Below are positions 6,277-12,152 of a stretch of 12,152 nt of DNA, piece after piece (the first letter of the stretch is position 1; every line of letters begins with the position of its first letter). This stretch comes from an uncultured Eubacteriales bacterium (GTDB lineage: Bacteria > Bacillota > Clostridia > Oscillospirales > CAG-382), in the NCBI GenBank assembly GCA_934446675.1, contig CAKSEL010000022.1:1-12152 (forward strand), in the 5' to 3' direction. Under the pieces are notes generated by a model. The model had not been told where the DNA came from, did not search any database, and worked only from the letters and a program-made list of their open reading frames with translations. The position numbers and the translations under genes were made by a program.

Positions 6277-9200
6277 ATGAAAAGAATTATTGGCGCGATT
6301 TCGTCGGTTTTCGTACTGCTGTTTGCCCTCGGGCTGTACTCATATGCGGCGGAAATATTTTTCTGGGGCTTTGACGACGATTCAAAATTTGCAGACACAA
6401 ACGTAACCTCTTCCGTAAACGACGGCATATACACCGCCGTATGCAAAAACAACGATCCGAGACTCGGTTTTAATGTGGATCTGAACATGAACGACTACTC
6501 CGAACTGCGCATAAGAATGAAATACAATCTTACGGAACGCGAAGATTCAAAAGCTCCGGAGTTCCAGTGCTTTTTTGTCGGCACAAAGAGCGACGGCACA
6601 TCAATAAAGCTTTCCGAAGCAAACTCGGTAAAGACAGCTATCGGACTTTCGAGCGGCGACGGCTTTGCGGTACACTCGGTTTCTCTCGACAAGGATTTTC
6701 TGAAAAACGCAAAAATCTCAAAAATATACCTTGATCCCGTAAACTGCGAGGGCAGCTTTTCAATAGACTATTTTATGTTTGTTCCGGAAGGTACGGACGA
6801 CGCACTGACTCTTGACTTTGACAAAGATCCGTCGGATCTTGCAAAAAATCTCTGCGGCTGGAGCCTTCCGGCGTCCTCCTACTACACCATAGGCGACGGA
6901 ACGCTTAAATTTACGGACACGACAACCAAATGGGCAAATCCGCGTCTTGAAAAAAAAGGTCTTGACATTGACGCAAACTCATACTCCGCGCTTGAAGTAA
7001 TTATGAAACACAATCTTAAATCCTTCGACTCAAGTTATGCCAATATGCAGCTTTACTATTCCGGAACAAACAGTTCCGGCACTGCTTTTGCAGTTTCCGA
7101 AAACAATTCAAAAAAGCAGAATTTCGCGGACATATCAAGCGGCGACAATTTCAGATATTACAAAATCGATCTTTCCGACGCCAACAACTGGCCTGACAGC
7201 AGCATAAACACTTTAAGATTTGACCCGATGAACGACTACGGCGATTTTGAAATCGATCTTATAAGATTTGTCCCGACCGAAAAAACTCAAAATACTGCGC
7301 TTGACGAATCTCTCGTAAGTCTTGAATACTCGTTTGACGCCGGCAGACGTCAGAGTGCCGACGGCACGGTAAAGGTAAACTTCGGCTCTCAGAATCCCGA
7401 ATATGCGCTTTCGGTAAAGCTTTACTGGGCGCAGAAGGACGGCGATACATATTCCGCACTGCCCGACTATACACCGCTGCGGACTCTTTCGGGAAATTTG
7501 GCAAACAGCGGATACACCATAAGTTACGACACGCTTATTCCCGACGGTGCCGACGCGCTTTCGGCTGATATTACGGACAGCGAAAAGACTTTCAGCGTTT
7601 ATTTTGACATTCCCGAAAGCAAGAAGGCAAAGTCCGGAGAAATGCCGATCTTCACCGCGGCTGTCATCTCGGACATTCATATCGGCGGCTGGGGCAGCAC
7701 AGATTCGGTAAGCGCCAGACTTCTGTCGGCAAGGCAGCAGATAAACGACCTCTGCGATTTTACCGTTATCAACGGCGACCTTACACAGTGGTACGGCGCA
7801 TATTCCGAAAAAGCCTTTATGAACTATCATGACTCGTCATACAACAGCAACGGCGAAACCTCTGCCGACGAGTCTCTGCTGTATGCCGGAACAAGCCAAT
7901 GGGAACTGCTCACCGAATACCTGAAAGGTTTTGAAAAGCCGGTATATGCAGTGCAGGGAAATCATGACATAGCTGACAGTGGCAAATGGAATCCCGTATG
8001 CTGCAACAGCACCAACTGGGACAAATTCCTCAAAAGCTGGATCGACTATTCAAATACTGCGGCAAACACTCAAAAATACGAAAATGCGGTTACAAAAGAC
8101 GACGGCGTAAGCTATTACGACACTGTCATAAACGGATATGAATTTATTTTCCTTGAAATACCGCGCGGCGAGGCACCGTATTACAGCTTCGGAGACGCGC
8201 AGCTTGAATGGCTCGACAAAAAACTCTGCGAAAACGACACTTCGGGTAAGCCCGTGTTTGTATTCGGTCATGTGCCGACCGAAACGGAGCTTAGCGGCGG
8301 CTACTGGGACGCTCAGCTTAAAAGCAGCGGTTCCGACGCAGCAATCAAAGCCGTACTGCAAAAGCACCCGTCGGCAATATACACCTCGGGTCACACGCAC
8401 TTTTCTCTCGACACGGATTTTGCCGCCGTACTGAACGGAAACGGCACGGAGCCGACATATCTGAACGACGGCGGCATGGCGACGGTATGCATACCGAAAG
8501 ATCCCGGCAATGCAGATGACTGCAATGAGGTTGCCGGCTCAGAAGGACTTATACTTGAAGTATACAGCGACAGAATTGTGGTACGAAGCCGCAGCTTTAC
8601 CGAAAACAAGTGGATCTCACGCGGTCTCTGCGAAATTACCTTTGCGGAAAAACCGGAAAGCACCGTTCTCTCGGCAATGAAAAGCACATCCGAAAACGGA
8701 AAAACCCAGATCACCGCAATCACCGACCTTGAAGGCGAAAAGAGCTTTACATGGTATCTCGGCGGCGAAATCGCAGACGGCAGCGAAAACAGCATTGAAC
8801 TTCCGGAAAACTTTGACGGCAGCGTATTCGTAAAGCTCACCGAATCAAACGGCGCTTACAGAACTCTGTATTTCGGCAGCGCCGGCGAAATTACCGAACC
8901 GACAGCAATTCTCGAACAAAACGATATACGTACAAAAGAGCCGTTCGGTCTGAGATTTATAGGCTTTACAAATGCAGAACTGCGTATTGACGGCAACGCG
9001 GTAACATCGGCGGAATACGGATTTGTCGTAGGTCTTGAAAGCTCCTTGGCCGATACGGAACCGCGTCTCGGAATGAAAAACACCGTTTACGGCGCGGCAT
9101 ACTCTGCGGCTGACGGCACTGACAAATTCTTTAAAAACGACGGCGACAGCATTTACTTTGCCGCTGCCATGACGCGAATACCTCAAGACAAATACGGCGA

Positions 9201-9312
9201 AAAACTCAAAGCCGCGTGCTACATAAAATTAGTCAGCGGAAACAATGAGTATACTCTATATTCAAAATCCAGAAGCTGCAGCGTTTCGGACGTGCTTAAC
9301 ACAATGTCTTAA
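6277..9312 (+). CDS. Secreted calcineurin-like metallophosphoesterase, multidomain
   Basis: This 1011-residue protein opens with a signal peptide (MKRII, then a hydrophobic run to ~20, cleavage near YSYAA/E at 24-25). Two related beta-rich domains follow (~26-172 and ~174-333), then a linker domain (~340-450). Next is a calcineurin-like metallophosphoesterase domain (~457-780) with every metal-site motif intact: D466-x-H468, NGD501, GN562HD, GH665V and GH706TH708. An Ig-like segment (~795-865) comes next. The last module (~875-1011) begins IRTKEPFGLRF, of a kind recalled from secreted Clostridia proteins. There is no sortase signal, dockerin or C-terminal membrane helix, so it should be released or loosely bound outside the cell. 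AAAGGAG lies 8 nt before ATG. It is monocistronic, divergent from the five-gene operon and convergent with the AraC gene. The substrate is unknown; phosphomono- or diesters outside the cell fit the fold. Confidence 0.88.
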   Translation: MKRIIGAISSVFVLLFALGLYSYAAEIFFWGFDDDSKFADTNVTSSVNDGIYTAVCKNNDPRLGFNVDLNMNDYSELRIRMKYNLTEREDSKAPEFQCFFVGTKSDGTSIKLSEANSVKTAIGLSSGDGFAVHSVSLDKDFLKNAKISKIYLDPVNCEGSFSIDYFMFVPEGTDDALTLDFDKDPSDLAKNLCGWSLPASSYYTIGDGTLKFTDTTTKWANPRLEKKGLDIDANSYSALEVIMKHNLKSFDSSYANMQLYYSGTNSSGTAFAVSENNSKKQNFADISSGDNFRYYKIDLSDANNWPDSSINTLRFDPMNDYGDFEIDLIRFVPTEKTQNTALDESLVSLEYSFDAGRRQSADGTVKVNFGSQNPEYALSVKLYWAQKDGDTYSALPDYTPLRTLSGNLANSGYTISYDTLIPDGADALSADITDSEKTFSVYFDIPESKKAKSGEMPIFTAAVISDIHIGGWGSTDSVSARLLSARQQINDLCDFTVINGDLTQWYGAYSEKAFMNYHDSSYNSNGETSADESLLYAGTSQWELLTEYLKGFEKPVYAVQGNHDIADSGKWNPVCCNSTNWDKFLKSWIDYSNTAANTQKYENAVTKDDGVSYYDTVINGYEFIFLEIPRGEAPYYSFGDAQLEWLDKKLCENDTSGKPVFVFGHVPTETELSGGYWDAQLKSSGSDAAIKAVLQKHPSAIYTSGHTHFSLDTDFAAVLNGNGTEPTYLNDGGMATVCIPKDPGNADDCNEVAGSEGLILEVYSDRIVVRSRSFTENKWISRGLCEITFAEKPESTVLSAMKSTSENGKTQITAITDLEGEKSFTWYLGGEIADGSENSIELPENFDGSVFVKLTESNGAYRTLYFGSAGEITEPTAILEQNDIRTKEPFGLRFIGFTNAELRIDGNAVTSAEYGFVVGLESSLADTEPRLGMKNTVYGAAYSAADGTDKFFKNDGDSIYFAAAMTRIPQDKYGEKLKAACYIKLVSGNNEYTLYSKSRSCSVSDVLNTMS

Positions 9313-9339
9313 ACATAATTCCATAAACAGCCAAAACAA

Positions 9340-9361
9340 AAGTCCGGTTCACGCCGGACTT
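9340..9361. terminator. Bidirectional terminator between convergent genes
   Basis: AAGTCCGG (9340-9347) and CCGGACTT (9354-9361) form a perfect 8-bp stem with a 6-nt loop. On the + strand it is followed by CTTTATTATA, ending the phosphoesterase transcript 28 nt after its stop. On the minus strand it is followed by TTGTTTTGG, so it can also end the AraC transcript, whose stop is at 9455. Confidence 0.82.
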
Positions 9362-9378
9362 CTTTATTATACTATGAA

Positions 9379-9408
9379 GCAAAATGTTTGCTCGCAAGGA
9401 CATTTTGC
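9379..9408. repeat. Long inverted repeat between convergent genes
   Basis: GCAAAATGT (9379-9387) and ACATTTTGC (9400-9408) are a perfect 9-bp inverted repeat. Inner bases TTG/CAA extend the stem with a 2-nt bulge around loop CTCG. No T-run follows on either strand. It lies in the 3' region of the AraC transcript, upstream of the terminator at 9340-9361 in the minus direction. Its role is unknown; it may stabilise the mRNA 3' end. Confidence 0.5.
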
Positions 9409-9454
9409 AAAGCCGTCAATATCGCAGCCGTGCCTGCAAAGACTTACAATGATA

Positions 9455-10855
9455 TTATACTATTTTCTCGCAGGTCACATTATTAATAAGAAAATTGAAA
9501 CCGTATCCGGTTCTCGGATCGATAAAGACAGAGAATTTATCATACAAGCCGGGAACATAGTCCTTTCCCACCTCAGCCTCCGTCTCGCAATGAACCCATT
9601 CTCCCGTTTTTGCAAAACCCAGCTGCTTTGAGTGCGGCACGGGGTTACTTTCCGACGTTCCGTAATACATATTCACGCCGACGGTGGTTTTTCCGCAGCA
9701 GCCGGAATTAGTATCCGTCAGCAAATACACATCGCACGAAACTCTGTACCGCGAGCCTGCCGCAAACAGCATATTGACATTGAAGCTTGTCCAGATTTTG
9801 CCGGGCTTTCGGGTAAAAGCGCCGAAAACTTTCCGTTCGGGACTGTCAGGATCTGCCGCCGGTGAAAGATGCCCGTTCTGCACAAACACCATATCCGCCC
9901 AACCGTCACTGTCCGGACAAAGCCCGGTAAATCCCGTCATAATTCCGCAGGCGTTTCCCGAAACCGCGTTTTTCAGTTCACTCGGTGCGGCACCTTTGAG
10001 TTTTTTGAATATCTTATTGAAATTTCTGATTGTTTCAAAACCGCTGTTAAAGGCAGCCTGAGTTATGGACTCGGAACGTTCGCTTATAAGCTTTATTGCG
10101 TTGTCAATGCGAAGCGTATTAAGGTACTGCTTGAATTGTATGCCGAGTATTGCCGGAAAAAGCTCCGAAATGTAGCCTTCCGAAAGTCCGGACACATCGG
10201 AAAGAGCGGCAAGCGAAAGCTCGGGGTCGGTATATTCCTCATTGACATAATCGAGCGCCTTGCGGAATTTATTCATTGTCTTTGCAGAAATTTCACCGCC
10301 GCGGTAAGCTCCGTCAAAGTCGCCGAACATGGATTCATAGTCGGCAGAAATTACGGTTCCTATGTCATTTGCCGGCACATATGCGCGAAGCAATAACAGA
10401 TACAGCTGTACGGCATAATTATCGGCAAGCACATCGGAATATTTACTCTGATTTTCAAGCTCGGTTTCAATACCCTTTCGGGCAAAATTCACGTATTCCG
10501 AAATTCCTATATCGTCGAGTGCGCTTGCCTTTATCATAAAGCTACGCTTAACATCAAACTTTTTAATTCCGTCAAATACGGACGCAGGAAATCTTGCCGA
10601 CACAACCTTTGCCGCTTTCAGACCGTATCCCGGTATCATGGTATGCAGATCGCCGTTTTTGACAAACGCGGCGTCTCCCTGACGCAAATCGTATGTACGT
10701 TTTCCAATTGACATTCTGAGCGCGCCGTTCTCGACGAACAGAAATTCGTTTCCCGTATGCCAGTGGTAAACCGCGTCTTTATCGTTCTCGCCGGGAAGCA
10801 CATCATAACGCTCAAACGCTCTCGGAAGTTCATTTGTATCGCATTGCAGTTTCAT
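9455..10855 (-). CDS. AraC-family regulator with C-terminal beta-rich (CBM-like) extension
   Basis: This 466-residue transcription regulator has an N-terminal cupin sensor (metal/sugar-pocket-like segment HWHTGNEFLFVENG at 31-44, GDAAFVKNGDLHTM at 60-73), a helical linker, and an AraC-type double helix-turn-helix (~196-296). The DNA-binding part shows LAALSDVSGLSEGYISELF in helix-turn-helix 1, then the long linker helix and ITQAAFNSGFETIRNFNKIFKK. Ordinary members stop here, at ~290-300 residues. This one continues for ~165 residues (300-466) of beta-rich sequence ending in FSVFIDPRTGYGFNFLIN, resembling a carbohydrate-binding jelly roll. No signal peptide or membrane segment is seen, so it is cytoplasmic. 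GAGG lies 5 nt before ATG, a weak site. It has its own promoter (10944-10972) and a ~82-nt leader, and ends toward the phosphoesterase gene. Targets may include neighbouring genes; this is inference. Confidence 0.9.
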   Translation of the reverse strand: MKLQCDTNELPRAFERYDVLPGENDKDAVYHWHTGNEFLFVENGALRMSIGKRTYDLRQGDAAFVKNGDLHTMIPGYGLKAAKVVSARFPASVFDGIKKFDVKRSFMIKASALDDIGISEYVNFARKGIETELENQSKYSDVLADNYAVQLYLLLLRAYVPANDIGTVISADYESMFGDFDGAYRGGEISAKTMNKFRKALDYVNEEYTDPELSLAALSDVSGLSEGYISELFPAILGIQFKQYLNTLRIDNAIKLISERSESITQAAFNSGFETIRNFNKIFKKLKGAAPSELKNAVSGNACGIMTGFTGLCPDSDGWADMVFVQNGHLSPAADPDSPERKVFGAFTRKPGKIWTSFNVNMLFAAGSRYRVSCDVYLLTDTNSGCCGKTTVGVNMYYGTSESNPVPHSKQLGFAKTGEWVHCETEAEVGKDYVPGLYDKFSVFIDPRTGYGFNFLINNVTCEKIV

Positions 10856-10943
10856 ATATACCTCACTGAATTGTGTTGGTGCCGGAATGTTTTGTTACCG
10901 CTTTCTTGTGCGAGGGCTCATTCTGCTTAACCGGTACACCTGT

Positions 10944-10972
10944 ATTTTACCACAATCCGATTTTGATTTCAA
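10944..10972 (-). promoter_or_regulatory. Promoter of the AraC-family regulator gene
   Basis: On the minus strand, TTGAAA (10967-10972), a 17-nt spacer and TAAAAT (10944-10949), preceded by TGTGG (extended -10), match consensus well. The start of transcription is expected near 10937, about 82 nt before the start codon. Sequence around both hexamers is shared with the operon promoter at 6050-6078. Confidence 0.78.
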
Positions 10973-11047
10973 CATATTTGCAGTATATAAATTTTCTTGC
11001 TGCGATTTAATCAGTTTATTTTGCAAATGCTTTTGAAACGCAAAGTA

Positions 11048-11079
11048 AAACCGCCCACAACACATAAGGCGGACGGTTT
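11048..11079 (-). terminator. Terminator retained after the DUF2130 pseudogene
   Basis: On the minus strand, CCGCC (11068-11072) pairs with GGCGG (11051-11055), with an alternative longer AAACCG/CGGTTT outer stem, and is followed by TTTTACTTTG. It begins only 7 nt after the pseudogene's last stop codon (11086-11088), where a terminator of the once-intact gene would be expected. Confidence 0.6.
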
Positions 11080-11085
11080 AAAAGA

Positions 11086-11642
11086 TCAGTTGTCGTGAGC
11101 GTCGGACACTCCGGGTTTGTTCATGGCGTCAAATTTCACCTGCATTTCGGATTGCCGTACGTAATCTTTTTTACGCTTATATCCTGAGCTTTATCATTTG
11201 CAAGCCGCAGCTAACGTTCCGACCCCAACATTCCCTTCTTGACCTTTTGCAGTCATCTATGGTTTTGTCAATTTCATCCATCGCTCCTTTGAATTCTCAC
11301 TCGCAAGGCGGTAATATTAAAAATTAATTCTGAAAACCCGTAAGACTGTTCCCAAAAATGCTGCGGATTTTTAGTATCCGAAAGCTCACGGCGGTATTTC
11401 AGAGAGTTTATTGCCGCATTTCTCAATACAGTAATCAGCGGAATAAAAACCGCGGTCTTAAAACATACATTTTTCGTATTTATAAGAAACATCGACAATT
11501 CTGGTATTGTAAAGCTCATTATCCGACTCAAGCAAACTGACGAGCACCGCATATTCGCAGCGCTACTGATCTCTGTTTTGTCAAGTTCTTTAAAAATCTT
11601 CGTTCTGTTCTCTGTCACGGTTTCGTCCGTCTCATTTTTCAT
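11086..11642 (-). pseudogene. Truncated, multiply frameshifted DUF2130 (COG4487-like) gene
   Basis: Joining pieces from all three minus frames rebuilds the C-terminal ~185 residues of a Firmicutes-type DUF2130 (PF09903) protein, a family of unknown function. In order: MKNETDETVTENRTKIFKELDK; RCEYAVLVSLLESDNELYN; RIVDVSYKYEK; MYVLRPRF; VFIPLITVLRNAAINSLKY with RRELS; YYRLASENSKE; AMDEIDKTIDDCKRS; ANDKAQDISVKKITYGNPK; MQVKFDAMNKPGVSDAHDN. At least six frame changes and several in-frame stops separate these blocks, so no functional product is possible. The N-terminal half is missing. Homology starts at the ATG at 11642, exactly where the outer direct repeat begins. A 122-codon open frame (11274-11642) is part of this wreck rather than a gene. 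The match to DUF2130 is from recalled family consensus, not from a search. Confidence 0.82.
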
Positions 11643-11675
11643 GCTTGATGCAGGCAGCTGCGCACCAAAATGCTA

Positions 11676-11698
11676 AAAATCTGCCGCCGGCAAATTTT
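11676..11698 (-). terminator. Second hairpin terminator in outer repeat
   Basis: On the minus strand, AAAATTTGCC pairs with GGCAGATTTT over 10 bp (one G-U) around loop GGC and is followed by TAGCATTTT, giving a T-rich tail. The inner repeat has the same hairpin at 11864-11886 with only a loop base changed. Confidence 0.6.
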
Positions 11699-11760
11699 CT
11701 CTACGCATTTTGCCCTCTTAGGGTTCAAGTCCCTTTGTGCATATGAAAATTATAACAAAA

Positions 11761-11787
11761 AATCCGATATGCATAACATACCGGATT
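11761..11787 (-). terminator. Outer copy of the tRNA-Leu terminator
   Basis: This is identical to the terminator at 11948-11974: an 11-bp stem, 5-nt loop and T-rich tail on the minus strand. Here it follows only a tRNA 3' fragment, so it acts at most as a back-up stop for read-through from the rRNA operon. Confidence 0.75.
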
Positions 11788-11829
11788 TGGTGCGGCTGAT
11801 GGGACAAGTCCGCGCACACGCGTCCTCCT
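11788..11829 (-). pseudogene. tRNA-Leu 3' end fragment with altered body
   Basis: On the minus strand, GTCCCATCAGCCGCACCA (11788-11805, extending by the CCA into the terminator base) equals the real tRNA's 3' end. The preceding ~24 bases (GGAGGACGCGTGTGCGCGGACTT) do not form D or anticodon arms. They share GACGCG with the tRNA D-arm region, so an internally deleted tRNA-Leu copy is possible. An attachment-site remnant is equally possible. Confidence 0.55.
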
Positions 11830-11863
11830 TGCTTGCTGCAGGCAGCTGCGCACCAAAATGCTA

Positions 11864-11886
11864 AAAATCTGCCACCGGCAAATTTT
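11864..11886 (-). terminator. Second hairpin terminator in inner repeat
   Basis: On the minus strand a 10-bp stem, AAAATTTGCC/GGCAGATTTT (one G-U pair, loop GGT), is followed by a T-rich tail. It lies ~90 nt beyond the main tRNA terminator and would catch read-through. Confidence 0.6.
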
Positions 11887-11947
11887 CTCTACGCATTTTG
11901 CCCTCTTAGGGTTCAAGTCCCTTTGTGCATATGAATATTAAAACAAA

Positions 11948-11974
11948 AAATCCGATATGCATAACATACCGGAT
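11948..11974 (-). terminator. tRNA-Leu / rRNA operon terminator
   Basis: Immediately after the encoded CCA, the minus strand reads AATCCGGTATG, loop TTATG, CATATCGGATT. This is an 11-bp stem with one G-U pair, followed by TTTTGTTTT. It is a very strong intrinsic terminator closing the rRNA-tRNA transcript, with no spacer after the tRNA. Confidence 0.9.
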
Positions 11975-12060
11975 TTGGTGCGGCTGATGGGACTTGAACC
12001 CATATGGAGTGCTCCACACGCCCCTCAAACGTGCGCGTCTGCCAGTTCCGCCACAGCCGC
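11975..12060 (-). tRNA. tRNA-Leu (anticodon GAG), CCA encoded
   Basis: This is a class II tRNA. The acceptor GCGGCTG (5' end at 12060) pairs with CAGCCGC (11979-11985). The D-stem is GCG/CGC with a GG-containing loop. The anticodon stem CACGT/GCGTG encloses the loop TTGAGGG, giving anticodon GAG (reads CUC/CUU leucine codons). A long variable arm TGGAG-CA-CTCCA follows, then the T-arm ATGGG-TTCAAGT-CCCAT. The discriminator A at 11978 is followed by an encoded CCA (11975-11977). It lies 32 nt after the 5S rRNA end and shares its transcript. Its 3' end is inside the inner direct repeat. Confidence 0.96.
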
Positions 12061-12092
12061 AGATTAAAAGAGTTTACCTTCCAAAAGAAGGA

Positions 12093-12152
12093 GTCAGCAT
12101 CGACCGATCTTTCCGGGCCGTCGCCAGCCAAGTATTGTAGGCACATGTGAGC
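12093..12152 (-). rRNA. 5S rRNA, 3' half (cut by window edge)
   Basis: The minus strand from the edge inward reads like the second half of a Clostridia 5S rRNA: AAGCTCACA-type start, ACAATACTTGGCTG, a GCGA tetraloop, CGGCCCGGAAAGATCGG, and TCGATGCTGAC, which would close helix I. The helix CTTGGCTG/CGGCCCGG pairs around GCGA with one mismatch, as expected for helix IV. About 60 of ~117 nt are present, and the 5' half and presumably 23S/16S lie to the right. The 3' end at 12093 is estimated from the helix I strand. Confidence 0.82.

Larger units (their letters stand above)
11642..11805 (-). repeat. Outer copy of tRNA-Leu-associated direct repeat
   Basis: This 164-bp copy matches 11830-11992 with three substitutions and one 1-base indel by my count. 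Read on the minus strand it begins with 18 bases identical to the 3' end of tRNA-Leu (T-stem 3' strand, acceptor and CCA), then the tRNA terminator, the T-arm-like segment and a second hairpin. The tRNA body upstream (11806-11829) is different from the real tRNA. Its far end abuts the DUF2130 pseudogene. Confidence 0.9.
11830..11992 (-). repeat. Inner copy of tRNA-Leu-associated direct repeat
   Basis: This 163-bp copy overlaps the 3' end of the intact tRNA-Leu and continues through its terminator. It contains the tRNA T-stem/acceptor 3' strand, CCA, terminator (11948-11974), the + strand T-arm-like AGGGTTCAAGTCCCT (11908-11922), hairpin 11864-11886 and a GCAGCTGC palindrome (11842-11849). Start-to-start spacing to the outer copy is 188 bp. 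Confidence 0.9.

Noticed and set aside
11274..11642. 122-codon minus-strand frame as an intact small gene
   Set aside because: It has no ribosome binding site. Parts of it match DUF2130 only in patches, with the missing parts found in the other frames, so it is pseudogene sequence.
11661..11741. A complete + strand tRNA inside the repeats around the T-arm-like segment
   Set aside because: A weak acceptor pairing (GCGCA with TGTGC) exists, but no D-arm with GG loop and no anticodon arm can be folded.
11642..11992. CRISPR array
   Set aside because: There are only two long copies separated by 24 bp, no short regular repeat-spacer pattern and no cas genes.
11913..12146. 77-codon minus-strand frame across tRNA-Leu
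   Set aside because: Its translation (WRNWQTR...VQVPSAAP) is the common spurious reading of a tRNA-Leu gene.
1..12152. A new defence or mobile-element system
   Set aside because: No nuclease, integrase, transposase, toxin-antitoxin pair or reverse transcriptase is seen. The only hint of mobility is the tRNA-associated repeat scar reported above.

Overview
The window reads as chromosome from a Clostridia-type Firmicute, probably an anaerobic gut or rumen lineage near Oscillospiraceae/Ruminococcaceae. This is inferred from strong GGAGG-type ribosome binding sites, TTGAAA/extended TAAAAT promoters, a PlsY acyltransferase, a secreted multidomain protein with a Clostridia-style C-terminal module, and the 5S rRNA/tRNA-Leu sequences. 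No species can be named from the sequence alone.

Left part (1-6080, minus strand): a tightly packed five-gene operon. It is read from a promoter at 6050-6078 in the order AI-2E/PerM-family membrane protein (TTG start), plsY, GH36 alpha-galactosidase-like hydrolase, O-acetylhomoserine sulfhydrylase (metY-like), and a hexapeptide sugar O-acetyltransferase. It ends at a minus-strand terminator (71-106). Gaps between genes are only 24-46 nt. A plus-strand terminator at 41-70 probably belongs to a gene that ends at or before the left edge.

Middle (6080-10990): a divergent plus-strand promoter (6214-6242) drives a 1011-residue secreted calcineurin-like metallophosphoesterase with a duplicated N-terminal beta-rich domain. 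It converges on a minus-strand AraC-family regulator that carries an unusual ~165-residue C-terminal beta-rich extension. A bidirectional terminator (9340-9361) separates the two. The AraC promoter and the five-gene operon promoter are nearly the same sequence.

Right part (10990-12152, minus strand): the end of an rRNA operon. It holds the 3' half of 5S rRNA, tRNA-Leu(GAG) with encoded CCA, and an abutting terminator. Two nearly identical ~164-bp direct repeats follow, each carrying the tRNA 3' end, the terminator, a T-arm-like sequence on the other strand and a second terminator hairpin. Directly beyond the outer repeat is a heavily frameshifted, 5'-truncated DUF2130 (COG4487-type) pseudogene that keeps its own terminator. 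Its homology starts exactly where the outer repeat ends, which looks like the scar of recombination or integration at the tRNA 3' end.

No CRISPR array, intact transposase or recognisable defence system is present. The most unusual material is the tRNA-associated repeat/pseudogene junction and the shared-looking beta-sandwich domains of the AraC protein and the secreted phosphoesterase.
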